DNA of 64,000 bases from Hermodice carunculata. Its lineage: Eukaryota > Annelida > Polychaeta > Eunicida > Amphinomidae. The position numbers were made by a program, and so were the translations under genes. Numbering within the stretch: the stretch's first letter is position 1; every line of letters begins with the position of its first letter. The stretch covers positions 25,676,423-25,740,422 of the forward strand of contig OZ026624.1 of NCBI GenBank assembly GCA_964020975.1, read 5' to 3'. Below are positions 39,489 through 64,000 of the stretch, one piece after another. The notes beneath the pieces were generated by a model. It was given only the letters and a program-made list of their open reading frames with translations. It was not told where the DNA came from and made no database searches.

Positions 39489-41532
39489 CTAGAAAAGATG
39501 ATTTGCTGCATAGCAAATCAGTGTGTGTGTCTTCAAAGCATATTGGTGTGGCAATGTACAACTATTCCATAACACAGGAGTAGAAGTTGGAATGGCATCT
39601 CCATCTATTATAGCTTTGAAGTTATTCAAGATTTAAAATTTTTGATGGTGCTATTTAGCATAATTTAAATTGCTACAACTTTTAGTTTTAATTCATTAGG
39701 TGCGCAATGGTTTACAACCCCCTAGAAGAAGTTGGTCACATGTAGATTATGCAGTGTTACAATACCCAGAATTTTAACCCAACATGAACCAAATGACCTT
39801 GACCTTTGCCCTTTCGAGGTTACATGTTCTTACAAAAATGTTCAGTGTTGCAATACCTACAATTTGAGTCCAGCTTGATTAGAATTGGATGGATGAAACT
39901 TTCAAAGGTCCAAGTGACCTTGACCTTTGACCTTTTGAGGTCACGTAAAATTCAAAATATGTAGTGTTACCACTGCTACCATTTGAGTCCAACATGATCA
40001 AAATTGGATAAAAATTGACCAAATTATGGCTAGGAGAAAGTTACCATGGAAAGTGGCCTTTGACCTTGAAATGACCTTTGACCTTGACATGACCTCTACC
40101 TGAAGTGAACCTTGACCTCAAAAATGACATTTTGGCTTAAAATTGACCTTTGACCTTGACATGACCTTTGACCTTGACATGACCTTGACATTTGAGATGA
40201 CCTTTGCCTTGTTATGATCGAACTCCTATACACTGCAAACCACGTCTACTATAGTATATAAGATATTGAAGATTTAAAAGTTTAATTAGCCCTCATTTGC
40301 ATAATTTTGAAAAGCATGACTTCTCATTATAAAAAGGCCAGATTTTATCCATAGAAGTATAATTGTGCCAAGTTTGGAGTTTCTACATATAATACTTTTC
40401 AAATGAAATGTCGGACAAATTTGCCTGTAAAGAAAGAAAGAAAGAAGAAAGAAAGAAAGAAAGAAACTAGGAAAGATGATTTGCTGCATAGCAAATCAGT
40501 GTGTGTGTCTTCAAAGCATATTGGTGTGGCAACGTACAACTATTCCATAACACAGGAGTACAAGTTGGAATGGCATCTCCCTCTATTATAGCTTTGAAGT
40601 TATTCAAGATTTAAAATTTTTGATGGTGCTATTTAGCATAATTTAAATTGCTACAACTTTTAGTTTTAATTCATTAGGTGCGCAATGGTCAACAACCCCC
40701 TAGCAGAAGTTGGTCACATGTAGATTGCGCAGTGTTACAATACCCAAAATTTAAACCCAACATGAACCAAATCGGATGAAAATTGACCAAATTATGGCAA
40801 GATGAAACTTTCAAAGGGTCAAATGACCTTGACCTTTGCCCTTTCGAGGTTACATGTTCTTACAAAAATGTGCAGTGTTGCAATACCTACAGTTTGAGTC
40901 CAACTTGATTAGAATTGGATGGATGAAACTTTTAAAGGTCCAAATGACCTTGACCTTTGACCTTTAGAGGTCACATGTAAAATTAAAAATGTGTAGTGTT
41001 ACCACTGCTACCATTTGAGCCCAACATGATCAAAATTGGATAAAAATTGACCAAGTTATGGCTAGAAGAAAGTTACCACGGAAAGTGGCCTTTGACCTTG
41101 AAATGTCCTTTGACCTTGTGATGACCTCTACCTGAAGTGAACCATGACCTCAAAAATGACATTTTGGCTTAAAATTGACCTTTGACCTTGACATGACCTA
41201 TGACCTTGACATTTGAGATGACCTTTACCTTGTTATGATCGAACTCCTAAACACTGCGAACCACATCTACTATAGTATATAAGATATTGAAGATTTAAAC
41301 CTTTAATTAGCCCTCATTTGCATAATTTTGAAAAGCAGGACTTTTCATTATAAAAAGGCCAGATTTTATTCATAGAAGTATAATTGTGCCAAGTTTGGAG
41401 TTTCTACATATAATACTTTTCAAATGAAATGTCGGACAAATTTGCCTGTAAAGAAAGAAAGAAGAAAGAAAGAAAGAAAGAAATAAAGAATTCCTAGAAA
41501 AACAGAAAAGTGTGCGTTGACACACACACTTT
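39489..41532 (+). repeat. Module C, two tandem copies
   Basis: 39489-40464 and 40465-41532 each begin AACTAG-AAAGATGATTTGC, follow module B for ~200 bases, then switch to module A-like sequence with dense TGACCTTTGACCTTGACATG runs, and end TCGGACAAATTTGCC plus GAAA. They are thus A/B mosaics. Confidence 0.8.
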
Positions 41533-42369
41533 AACTAGAAAGGAAGATTTGCTTTAAAGCAAATCTGTCTGTGTGCCTTCAAAAGCTGTAAATATTAAAT
41601 GATACAACTTTTGTGCTTAGGTACTTCACATTGCATTAAGCTTATGGCTGGATGATATTTCCAAGTTCAAATAACCTTGACCTTTTACCTTTAACCTTTA
41701 TAGGCCACGTGTAAATTGCAAAAATGTACAGTGTTACAATACCCACAATTTAAGTCCAACATGATTAGAATTGGATGGAAATTGGCCGCGTTATGGCTGG
41801 GTGAAACTTTCAAAGGTCCAGATGACATTGACCTTTGACCTTTTGGGGTCATATGTAAGTTTCAAAATGTGCAGTGTTGCAATAGCTACAATTTGAACCA
41901 AATATGATCAAAATTGGATAAAAATTGACCAAGTTATGGCTAGAAGAAAGCCGCCATCGAAAGTGGCCTTTGACCTTGAAATGACCTTTGACCTTGAGAT
42001 GACCTCTACCTGAAGTGAACCTTCACCTCAAAAATGACACCTTGGCCTAAAACTGACCTTTGACCTTGACATGACCTTGACATTTGAGATGGCCTTTACC
42101 TTGCTATGATCAAACTCCTATACACTCGGAACCACATCTACTATAGTATATAAAATATTGATGATTTAAAACTTTAATTAGCCCTCATTTGCATAATTTT
42201 GAAAAGCATGACCTCTCATTACAAAAAGGCCAGACTTCATCTATAGAAGTATAATTTTGCCAAGTTTGGAGTTTCTATGTGTAATACTTTTTAAATAAAA
42301 TGTCGGACAAACTTGTCTGGAAAGAAAGAAAGAAAGAAGGAAGGAAGGAAGGAAGGAAGGAAGGAAGGA

Positions 42370-42413
<44 letters not shown>

Positions 42414-42455
42414 AAAGCAATATGTCTGTGGTGGCACACAGACATTAAGAAAGTG

Positions 42456-42490
<35 letters not shown>

Positions 42491-43616
42491 AGAAAAAAAT
42501 TCCTAGAAAAACAATATGTCTGTTGGCACACATCCATAAAAAAAGAAAAAAAAGGAAAGAAAGAAAGACAACATCTTTGATAGTATGAAATGATATATAA
42601 ACTACAACAGACTGTGTCATCATTCTTTTCCATTTCATTCTCATGAACCAAGTAGTCTTCTAAGCATGATACAACTTGTAGACGTCAGTCTATTCATACT
42701 TGTGCATGTTTTGTTTACATTGAACACTGACCTGGCTACCCGTGGCTTGTACGATATCCTAACCTTGCAACCTCACTGCAAGGAAAGCTACAGCTTCCTG
42801 TGGCTTTCAGTTGAATCTGTTATGTCTTACCCAATTAATTAATTATGTGTTGTTCCAATGTTTTAAGTTATGTCTTGTCTGTCTTGTGTAAACATGACAA
42901 AAGCAGTCACACACGGCATTCTGTATGCTACTCAGGGGCACACATACAGACAAGCATGCTGCCCGTAGCCTGATATCAAACCCAGTCTCTCTTATCTGGG
43001 CTAAAAGTATCAATTACCAAAGCGGACCCCAGAATCTTGACTGATACCATCTTTGAAGCCTTTGGTACTTCACATTCCATTACGCTTATGGCTAGTTTTA
43101 ACAAAAAGGCCTGAATGAGCTTGACCTTTAATCTTTAGGCATTGAATGTAAATTACAAAAATATGCAGTGTTGCAATACCTACAGGTTGGGTCCAACATG
43201 GTTAAAATTGGTTGAAAATTGACTGAGTTATGGCTAGATGAAAATTTCAAATGTGAAAATGACATTGACCTTTGACCTTTAGAGGTCACATGTAAATTAC
43301 AAAAATGTGCAGTCTAACCAACATATTAATCTTAGTTGGATTGATTACCTGTACCTACAATATTTTTGGAGATATTCAAGATTTAAATTTTCAAATGGCC
43401 CTAATTTGCATAATTTTCAAAACCGTTGAACCTCTTTACAAAAAGACCAAGCTTCATGTATGGAAGTATAATCATGCCAAGTTTGGAGTTTCTATGTAAA
43501 ATAGTTTCAAATGAAATGTCGGACAAATTTGCCTGTAAAGAAAGAAAGAAAGAAGAAAGAAAGAAAGAATTCCTAGAAAAACAGTATGTCTGTGTTGGCA
43601 CACAGACATAATAAGG
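41533..43616 (+). repeat. Module A, copy 2
   Basis: Matches 32844-34866 with few substitutions and different GAAA/GGAA tract lengths (42321-42415). It ends with the hairpin ATGTCTGTG/CACAGACAT (43586-43609) and TAATAAGGAACTAG. Confidence 0.85.
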
Positions 43617-44051
43617 AACTAGGAAAGATGATTTGCTAGCAAATCAGTGTGTGTGTCTTCAAAGCATATTGGTATGGCAATGTACAACTATTCCATAAAA
43701 CAGGAGTAGAAGTTGGAATGGCATCTCTGTCTATTATAGCTTTGAAGTTATTCAAGATTTAAAACTTCTAATGGTGCTTTTTTACATAATTTAAATTGCT
43801 ACAACTTTTATTTTTAATTCATTAGGTGATTAGGTGCCAATGGTCAACAACCCCCTAGTAGAAGTTGGAATGACATCTCTATTATACTGTTGAAGATATT
43901 CAAGATTGAAAATTTCAAATTTCTCTAAGAAAGAAAGAAAGAAAGAAAGAAATAAAGAAAGAAAGAAAGAAGGAAGGAAGGAAGGTAGGGAGGGAGGGAA
44001 GGGGAGTGAGGGAGGGAAAAAGAAGAAGAAAGAAAGACAGACAGACAGAAA

Positions 44052-44119
<68 letters not shown>

Positions 44120-45220
44120 AAAGTGTGTGTTGACACACACACACTTTAATGATAGAATGCATGAGCAGGGATCTTGAGCATTCCCTGGACTGTGTAATTG
44201 TATATAAATAATGTAGCCCAAAATGTTTTCTTTAAGAGCCACCGAACTGACTGGTGTCCAGAAAGAAAACATTAACTAATAATTAAATTACCAAACAGAC
44301 ATAGCCATTCAATCAACGCAGCCAATGTTTATATGACAAAATTAACTCATACAGTGATGAACCCAAAGGATATGCTCTTTGTAATTCTTTCAAATTTGCA
44401 TTGCTAATACAATGTGTGAAACAAATAAAAAAGGTCAGAATATCACAAATCATGAGCAGATATTATATTCTATTATGATTGTCCGAAATTTTAAATCAGA
44501 ACCCCCTAATTTAAAAGATAAGAATACTCAGTATATCCCTTTGATACAAATTTTACTGACAGTAAATGAAGACTTCTGTCCTGAATGAGTCAAGGGATGG
44601 CGCATTTTCAAAGTGTCATTTTGATGTCACATCTTGTAAAATATATACCAGGATTATGGCTTGTTTGCAGTTTAATTGAGATCTGACACCCCTGTAAAAA
44701 TGTCCCACAGTTCTTACGGTGTTGATAAAGGCTGTGGATTATGAGTGAATTCTATTGGGGGTAATAAAATACACATAAACTTAAGGAGGAAAGGGTAGGG
44801 TTTATTTTGATGTGGTTACACTTGCCAGGACTTTGGAATAAGCTGGCCATTTGATACCAATCATTCACTGTCACTGGTCATGTGTGTTTGGTGGGGTGGC
44901 AGACACATACTGTATAGTATATAACATATTGAAGATTTAAAAACTTTAATTAGCCCTCATTTGCATAATTTAGAAAAGCATGACCTCTCATTATAAAAAG
45001 GCCAGACCTTATCTATTGAAGTATAATTGTGCCAAGTTTTGAGTTTCTACGTGTTATACTTTTCAAATGAAATGTCGGACAAATTTGCCTGTAAAGAAAG
45101 AAAGAAAGAAGAAAGAAAGAAAGAAATAAAGAATTCCTAGAAAAACAGAAAAGTGTGTGCTGACACACACACTTTAATTCCTATAAAAACAGAAAAGTGT
45201 GCGTTGACACACACACTTTA
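43617..45220 (+). repeat. Module B, copy 3
   Basis: Matches module B copy 1. The GAAA tract at 43926-44120 includes GGAA and GGGA variants. Ends with two successive AAAGTGTG..CACACTTT hairpins (45148-45175 and 45193-45220). Confidence 0.85.
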
Positions 45221-45239
45221 ATTATACATCATGACATAT

Positions 45240-48015
45240 ACACATGAAATTTCGACATAGTGTGTACTAAGGGGTTGTGTGAAACAGGAATTTTGCAACG
45301 GGAAGACTCTTAACCGGCCCCCAGCAATGCCCTCGTTATTGTTGGCATGAGGGGGGAAACCCGTTATCATTCGTTTGCGAGGGGGTGGGGGGGTGGGTGT
45401 GGGTGGTTGTCTCCGAAGGGGGCTGTAGAATTACACTGGGTGCCCTCACTTGGCCCTGTCCTAACAATTCTCTCATATTCTGGCTACCAATAGGCATTTG
45501 ACTGGGTACGAAAGGCATTTGGTTGGGTGCCACAGGCGCTGGGTTAGATACAGTACCGGTAGCCATTTGGGTTGGTACATTCCCCAGGGTACTACATTGA
45601 AGGGATCGTGTCGTGGTACAGTTGTGACGTTTTGATGTGCAATGGATTCAGCTGTGGAAGGGAATGTCTTGACAGTGTCCGTGGGTGGGGGTGGAAGTCA
45701 ATTTCTGCGCAACGGGTACAAGCTCGTTATGTGACGTACTTCATGGATGGTACGATTTGCGGTACGTCACAGTTAGTCACATTAAGGCTCTCTGCCACGA
45801 CATTTGCATATGTGCGACAGTTTTTCAAGTCTTTTATTTGATTTTTTTTTTGTGTATTTTCACCTATAACCCCGTCCACTGAAACTTGCATTCAGTCCAT
45901 TCATTTCTTCATCCTGTTGAGTCTGTCTACTAATGAGATATTGTCCATTTCTTCAGAGTGGGAGCGTGGGATTTGAGGGATTCGCTCAGACTTAAAGCAC
46001 TGATAACATACTATATGTACCAAATAAATATTACCACACCTAGCTACAGCTACCAGTGTTACTAGGTATTGAATTGGCATCATTTAACAGGTAAGATATC
46101 ACATTCACGGTCTTTCTATCCTCTGGTTCTGGGTTTTCGCTGGCAGTGTTTTGTGCATTACTTGCTTCACTGGATTTAGAATTCATGGCCTTCACTAATG
46201 TTGTGTCATCAGATGAAAGTCTGACTTCTTTGCCGGATTTTACAAAGCGATAGGTCTTTTCCTAACACTCAACTGATCTGCCACCTTTTTTCGGGGGGGG
46301 GGGGCAATTATGGTTCTCTGAGGGACCTGCACACTTCCCCACGGTTCATTTGACACCGAAATGCTGGGTTTCACAGGTTCAACATTGTGGCTCCTAATTC
46401 AAGTTCTATGGTCTTTCCATTGATAATTAATGCAGTCCGAGTGTCAGGCACACCATGGGGTAAACCCACAGGTGTATTTCACTGTGCTGTTAGCAGTCAG
46501 CAGGAAAATGTTCCTAAATACTCTCCGAATTCATTTCAAATTGGACATTTGGTGGTCGATCCTAAGTCCCTGGTGCTTCAAATCAAAGTTAGGGCTCGAT
46601 GTGAAGTTCCACTCACTGCCAAAAGGTCGCAAACAGTCTGTTTTTGTTGCAGCTACTCGTCATTCAGTTCCAGTCAAAAAATCCCGGTCAAGTGATAAGT
46701 TCTCAAGTAACGCAATCTAGAGAAGTGGAAATGTCATCACTTGCAGCTTTATGGTTAACGTCCCAATGTTGCCACAGAAAGCACTTGGCAGTCCCCCGTG
46801 AGCTCCTGACATAGTGACCCAGGTATAAGTTTAGAAATACACAGCGACTGGACTGGCTTTGGAGCGCAGAGAGATGGGATAGTGTGTGATATTATATTCA
46901 TTTATTTTTTTTTCAGAACTACATGATGGATGTGGCAATGTTACTCCACAGCGTCCTGTGAACCTGAAGTGTAAGAGGATGGTAGCAATAGGGTGTGTTC
47001 TCATTATATGGGGAGGCGTCAATATAGAGATTCCAATGAAGTGGATAAATTCCCACCAGAACGGTAAAAAACACCATGGAACGAAAATGCCAAAATCGTT
47101 AAATTGCTGTCAGAAAAAGATCATGTGGAAGAAAAACGCAAATGTCTACTTGTTTGTTGGCAAATAGACGATGACAGATTGATCTCATTTGTTCAGCACT
47201 GGTCTTCAAATTTCTTCGAAGTACAAAGTCAGCAAAAAATATGTTTAATTTGAATTGACCTAGTATTTTTATTCAATGTAAATAACATATGGACCAAAAG
47301 TTCGAGAAAAAAACATACGTTATGTATAAATGGCCATATATTTTACATAACAGTAAACTAGTTGCACTTATTTAAAAACAAAGTCAAAATGAGTCCATAT
47401 TTTCAGGTTCTCTTTATGGACACTATACGTGCATACTTGCTTAGACAACTAAACACAGTAAGCGTAATTTGTTTGGGACATTTTATCCTTTCGTAAAGAT
47501 TCAATAAACATGCAGCTTTCATCTGACAAAGTAAGTATTATGGCGCTGCAGTTAGTGCTACAAAGTTACCTGCTGGATGGTAAACATATTCAGCTCATAC
47601 GAAGCTTTTAGTGTCGTGAAAGTTTGTTGAATGACATTTTGTAGGGTAAATGAAAATTAAAAAATCTTCAAATAACTTGATCATAATATTGCATTATAAA
47701 ATTAAGCTACAAATTTACAGGCGTGAGGTGATAAGGATACACGAGGAGCAGAAGTGGGCTCTTATGTCCAACTTAATATTAAAGAAACAACTATGCTCCA
47801 GGAGCAGAGTGATTTCTTTTTTTCACAAACACACACAGAACGAACACTGCGGGTAGTGTTTCCTTTTAAAACAATGTTGCTTGGTGATGGTTTTAGGAGG
47901 ATAAGATTCGCTCATTAAATTTTCGTTTCAACAATCTGACAAACCAAAATGAACAAAAATTTCTTACCTCTCTGATGCACTCCTTGCATGATAGAGTCCC
48001 TTTGTTTGCACAAGT
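45240..48015. other. No gene recognised
   Basis: Less repetitive than its neighbours. A Pro/Gln-rich frame (45336-45566, minus) and a few other short frames are present without recognisable domains. A pyrimidine tract plus AG at 46905-46916 looks like a splice acceptor but leads to no convincing exon. Confidence 0.45.
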
Positions 48016-48017
48016 AG

Positions 48018-48022
<5 letters not shown>

Positions 48023-48097
<75 letters not shown>
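48023..48097. repeat. (CA)n microsatellite
   Basis: About 75 bases of uninterrupted CA. Confidence 0.95.
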
Positions 48098-48099
<2 letters not shown>

Positions 48100-51000
48100 G
48101 GGTTTTCAGTTCCCAGGACTACATGGTATAATTGTTAAAACACACTTGTTCACAGTCGTCCAGGTTAAAATCCCACAGGATCTCTGGATTTAATTTGAGT
48201 AAAAAGTGAGAAGAACACCTCTTACAAGATAAATCACTGGTAGGAAGAATAGAAGTATGTTTAATGTTTGTACACCAAGAGCTTTGTTTGAGAACTGGCA
48301 CTTTTGGGAGTCCTCAGATAAAAAAGTAACATTGCAAACATAGATTTGGAAGGAATAGAATACTACTACATAGCTTTGAAAAAAAAAACAAGGCTAAGAC
48401 TGATAATCATAAACTTAAATGGAAAGAAATGAATTTCTAGTTTCATACTTTAAGAATGTTGACTGTGAAATTTTATGATCGGAGTCACCGTTTGATTCTT
48501 TGATGCATATTTCTGATATAATGATGGATAACTCTATTCATGTTTATCAGTTACTACTAGATACCTTTCATATTACTGCTGGATTGTAGATACTTTTGTA
48601 TAGGTATTTCTGTTGTAAAATACCTGAAAAGTTGTGTTGCAGGATAGGTTGGTTGTCCCCAGAGTTTTTATTTTCCTGCAGTGGTGACACAAATCACTTT
48701 ACGTTTAGCTAGAATTAATGTGAAATTCTATTGGGAGCATGGTGATGAGAGTGTTAATGGCACTGTATCATTTTAATTTGATAACTACATGACTTGTCTC
48801 ATTTAATCAACAGCATATTTTACAACACCGCACCAGGTCCAAGCAGAAATGACTGCACACTATGCAGGAATTTATCATACCAACATGTGTGGAAATATAA
48901 TATGTGTTCGACATTCAAATGCCAACATCTTAAGGTGTTTGACAGTGACCCCAGGGCACCATGTCATATAATATGAGCATATCCGCCTAACAGTCATGCA
49001 TTAAGGTAATATCGTTGCCCAAGATATCCTAATCCAAGTACACGCCTTGTATTGGTAACTCTTTCTAAAAAGTTGATCTTTCCTGCCCATACATGTTGTG
49101 CAATAATAATAATGTCTTTCGCTGATCTTACTTTAAATTAGTAAGTTCAGTTTGCCATATGCTACATTTAAATGAACAGCAAGTTAGATTCTCCTGGATG
49201 TATTGCCATTCTAATCGAAGCATAATCTGCATAAATTAACTTTTTTCTTATCGAATACATTGTAACATTTTACCAGAGTTTTGCATGATGTGCACAAACT
49301 GAGGAACAACCCACGTAATTAACAGTGACTACTTCCATAGGTTGAACAGTGAAAATACACTGTATCACACGACCAACTTTGTCCTTCAATAGCATGCTTC
49401 ACTGAACGAGAGCAAAGATTTCCAATGAGAACTTCGACACTGTTTACCTGACGTGTCTCCATCTGATAAATTAAATGATACCGATATTATCGTTACTACT
49501 GTCTTGCCTTGCTTGACTGGAGGCCTGAAATGGCAATAAATCTTATGATAGTTTTTAGGATATTCTATTAAAAGTCAAAGGTGGACTTAAAAACATTACT
49601 CAGTTTAAGTCAAAATCTAAACCAACTCCAGACATTTTTCATAGTTGAAGAAAGTACTAGTACTCAGTTTTAGCCCAAATTTAAAAGCAAGTTTTTTTTT
49701 AAATTTCTGAGCATATGTGACATCGTAGCTAGAGACTTAGTTTCGTTTGTCTCATTAGGTATAAATTTGACAAACGTCTTGCCTGCAGCGGCACATAAAA
49801 CACATTAAATATTTGTATTTTCAATCTTCATTGATGACTTTTTATCATTGGAAGTGACGTGTATCTTTGTTTTGTTTTGTTTTTGCTGCGGATAGATAAA
49901 TGATCTTTTTAATTGTAAGGCTTGGTTTTTCCAGAATTGACCTGGTTTGCAAAATGGATTGTGGTTTCGAGATATAGTTTCAATAGCTTGTATGGAGCGT
50001 ACGTTTGCTGCATACAGTGCCAACATTGCGGACAACAACAAAACCAGAACAAAAGGAATGTGACCTTCCTGTGCTCAGCTGCCCGTTAACACACAGATTG
50101 CACTGGTCATGTGACCTTTGAAATAAGATCAAGGTCACATTTCATTGAGAAAAAAATCATCAGTCTCTGCAAGATCAATCTTCACTCACACACATCCGGA
50201 GTCATAATTTTTGAAATGAAAAGTGACAGCATCCACTTTTACCAAGGGGCATGCCGATATGTCAGTTTTACATTTCAAGATCACTCAATGTCAAAATTTA
50301 AGTACACTCAAGAAACGAAACTCCATGGTACTTTCCTATTAATGTTTAATAGAAGCCACTGGCCAGTGATCTACTATTGCTAGATATAAATCAACATGTT
50401 CGATTGCTGCTTTCCCTTTGGTAACAACTGTAACATGTATATGTACTTTAATCGATAATTCACAATTTCGCAAATTCGTTTAAGTCGGGAAATGCCAGGA
50501 GCACCATACATTGAACAAACAGTGAAAAGCATGTCTAGGTACATTACCAACAACTTGGGAGACAATCCAGCAAGAAGCGCAATCTGTTGAAGAAATTAAG
50601 GTGTAGAGGTCGTCATGTGTTCGTTTCGAAGTAATAGCCAAGTGAATTTGGAGACGACTTTAAAAGATTTCGCCCCCCCCCCCCAAATTGAAAGAAAAAT
50701 CATTAAAAAAATCACGGGAGTGTGACCATTTAAAAAAATAATAATAGAAACGTATCAAAGATACATACTTGGCGAGTGTGATGTGAATATGGCCAAAATT
50801 GTTTAGGTTATGACCGTTATATGAAATTTAAATGGTATAGTTAGCTATTAAAAATTTTAGCTTGGGCTATGTAGATATTCTTATTTTCATTCACTCTATT
50901 TAGCGAGATCCCCCACTTGTGACACTGAAATAAGACCGTAATCTATTTTATTTATCCATGCCCTGTGTGGTACTGTTTTTTCCCTCGTGTCGGTGAGAAG

Positions 51001-51380
51001 TAAATTCATTCACGGTATTAGAACGTACGAAAGGACAGTACGTCCATGCATCAATCAACTTGTGTTCACATAGAAACTATTAGTTTGCTACTTACTGCAA
51101 AACTTAATCGAATATATGTAAAAATAATGCAATACCACATCAAACTGGATGATAAACATATGGGTATCTAAAGTACATTGTATAACATCGAATTGTTACA
51201 TGTATATATTTATCTTTTAGTGCCATTCGAAAACTGTACATGGATTCATCGCTTACTTTGTATTATTCGATAAACATCTGGAATAAAGCTATTACGTTTC
51301 AAGAATATTCTCAAGGTGAAATTGTATTACTGTAAAATGTCGTTCACAAATTGAAATGTTCCACGTGTTTAATCAGGGTA
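48100..51380. other. No gene recognised
   Basis: AT-rich. 50050-50890 has traces of the 1430-5278 family (GTGCTCAGCTGCCC, CGAGTGTGATGTGAATATGG). Confidence 0.45.
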
Positions 51381-51382
51381 TA

Positions 51383-51685
51383 TGTCACTTTAACAGCGAG
51401 TTTTAGAATTTGTTTAAGCAATCCCCACATACGTACATAAAGTGTCATAGGATATACATCTTCCGTAGATTTCGATCTCGAGATCTCTTTCATGACACTT
51501 CTTTGGTTAGTTGCAATGTTTACACAATACATAGTGTACATGTCACTTTAACAGGGAGTTTTAGGATTTCTTTAAGAAATCCCCACATACGTATATAAAG
51601 TTTCATAGGATATACTTTTCCGTAGAGATCTCTTTCATGACCCTTCTTTGGTTAGTTGCAATGTTTACACAATACATAGAGTGAT
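51383..51685 (+). repeat. 158-bp tandem duplication
   Basis: 51383-51540 and 51541-51685 repeat TGTCACTTTAACAG, ATCCCCACATACGTA, GTCATAGGATATAC and GTTTACACAATACATAG with few changes. Confidence 0.85.
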
Positions 51686-51845
51686 ATTTATAATTTTACA
51701 CATATACTGAGTCAGGTTAGTCAAGTTTAAAAATATTAATCTCACATCTGCATCAGATGGAAGCTTACACAACTGAATAAAAGGCTTATTTGCTGGATTC
51801 AGTTCCGCTTTATCAGCAGTTTGTCAAAAGCTAGACTGCCTTTGA

Positions 51846-51851
51846 TTTATT
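51846..51851 (-). terminator. Candidate poly(A) signal of the fusion gene
   Basis: Minus-strand AATAAA about 235 bases past the stop of the last exon. It is a reasonable 3'-UTR distance, but the motif is short and common in AT-rich DNA. Confidence 0.35.
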
Positions 51852-52084
51852 ATATTTTGACTTAAAACACATGTATCTCAGCAACAACTTGAACATTTTA
51901 ATAAATGCATTTTTATAATTTGCAGTGTACTCGGTAATTTGGCATAACTTTGATGTTAATGTCCCTTCTGATGTAGAAACTGTATTTAATTTTGTTTTGA
52001 AAAGACGATCTAGTCTGGTATGATCTCGAGGTTGGCTTCTGTAGTGTTGACCCTGATAAACGTTCAGTGGCAAGTAAATACATT

Positions 52085-63772
<11,688 letters not shown>

Positions 63773-63845
63773 CTGGAGGATAAATAGAATGAGATTAACA
63801 TGACTGACAAATCTGTACATCACCACTATATGTAAAAATGAAAAG

Positions 63846-64000
63846 AAACTAAAAAGATTTCTTTCTTGACAAGCAAAACTGTCTGTGTGCCTTCAAAAGT
63901 TGTTAATATTAAATGCTGCAACTTTTGTCCTTTGGTAGTTCTATTAAGCTTATGGCTGGTTGAAAATTTCAATGTCCAAATGACCTTGACCTTTGACCTT
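63846..64000 (+). repeat. Start of a module A-like repeat, cut by the window edge
   Basis: ACTAAAAAGATTTCTTTCTT, then CTGTCTGTGTGCCTTCAAAA, GCTTATGGCTGGTTGAAAAT and TGACCTTGACCTTTGACCTT match the beginning of module A (32844). Confidence 0.8.

Noticed and set aside
45336-45566. Minus-strand Pro/Gln-rich frame (MATGTVSNPAPVAPNQMPF)
   Set aside because: Low complexity with no recognisable domain and no clear splice context, so it could be chance or an old element fragment.
49805-50041. Minus-strand frame with a hydrophobic, signal-peptide-like start
   Set aside because: The hydrophobic part lies before the first ATG, behind a stop, and partly in repeat-derived sequence.

Overview
This is eukaryotic, animal-type DNA. 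It is AT-rich, coding exons are sparse and separated by large introns with consensus splice sites, and most of the sequence is decayed repeats: LINE fragments, MITEs, microsatellites and families of hairpin-ended tandem repeats. The TGACCT-rich repeats, GGAC microsatellites and AGTCCCCC-ended repeats remind me of marine invertebrates, most of all molluscs. That is recollection, not proof. I saw no LTR retroelement, endogenous virus or Polinton, no rRNA or tRNA gene, and no CRISPR array.

There are two host genes, both on the minus strand. (1) 8312-9476 is the first coding exon of an acidic, probably disordered nuclear protein with four PsiKxE (SUMO-acceptor) motifs. It ends in a perfect GTAAGT donor and its remaining exons are outside the window. 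(2) 52085-63772 holds the last five exons of a gene whose pieces join in frame. Three exons encode the C-terminal helical domain of an acyl-CoA dehydrogenase. Two encode a complete ferredoxin-reductase-type FAD plus NAD(P)H module like cytochrome b5 reductase. An acyl-CoA dehydrogenase fused to its own NAD(P)H-flavin reductase is the most interesting item here. Its 5' exons lie beyond base 64000.

Layout: 1-8100 holds three hairpin-ended repeat families (1430-5278, 5870-6416, 6600-8075). 8312-9860 is the SUMO-motif gene and its upstream region. 11885-12031 is a TA-flanked MITE. 12390-16950 holds two LINE remnants on the minus strand, each carrying a hAT-like MITE with a short target duplication (6 bp and 5 bp). 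18120-20060 is a plus-strand LINE tail. 20254-21080 is another TA-flanked MITE. 21487-26324 is a 4.8-kb segment bounded by diverged ~190-bp inverted repeats and containing a nearly full-length dead LINE. 26870-28600 is a minisatellite area built on TGCTGGAT. 30900-31380 is another hairpin-ended tandem-repeat element. 32844-45220 is a 12-kb mosaic of duplicated modules with GAAA microsatellites, hairpins and many perfect DR1 (TGACCTTTGACCT) motifs. 45240-51380 is largely unrecognised. 52085-63772 is the fusion gene, with microsatellites and a LINE tail in its introns. A module of the 33-45 kb family restarts at the right edge.

The two genes show no visible functional link. The repeat families share one architecture: repeats of about 156-178 bp, then a GGAC or GAAA/GACA microsatellite, then a terminal hairpin. 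This resembles non-autonomous Helitron-like (pearl/HINE) elements of invertebrates, but that assignment is inference.
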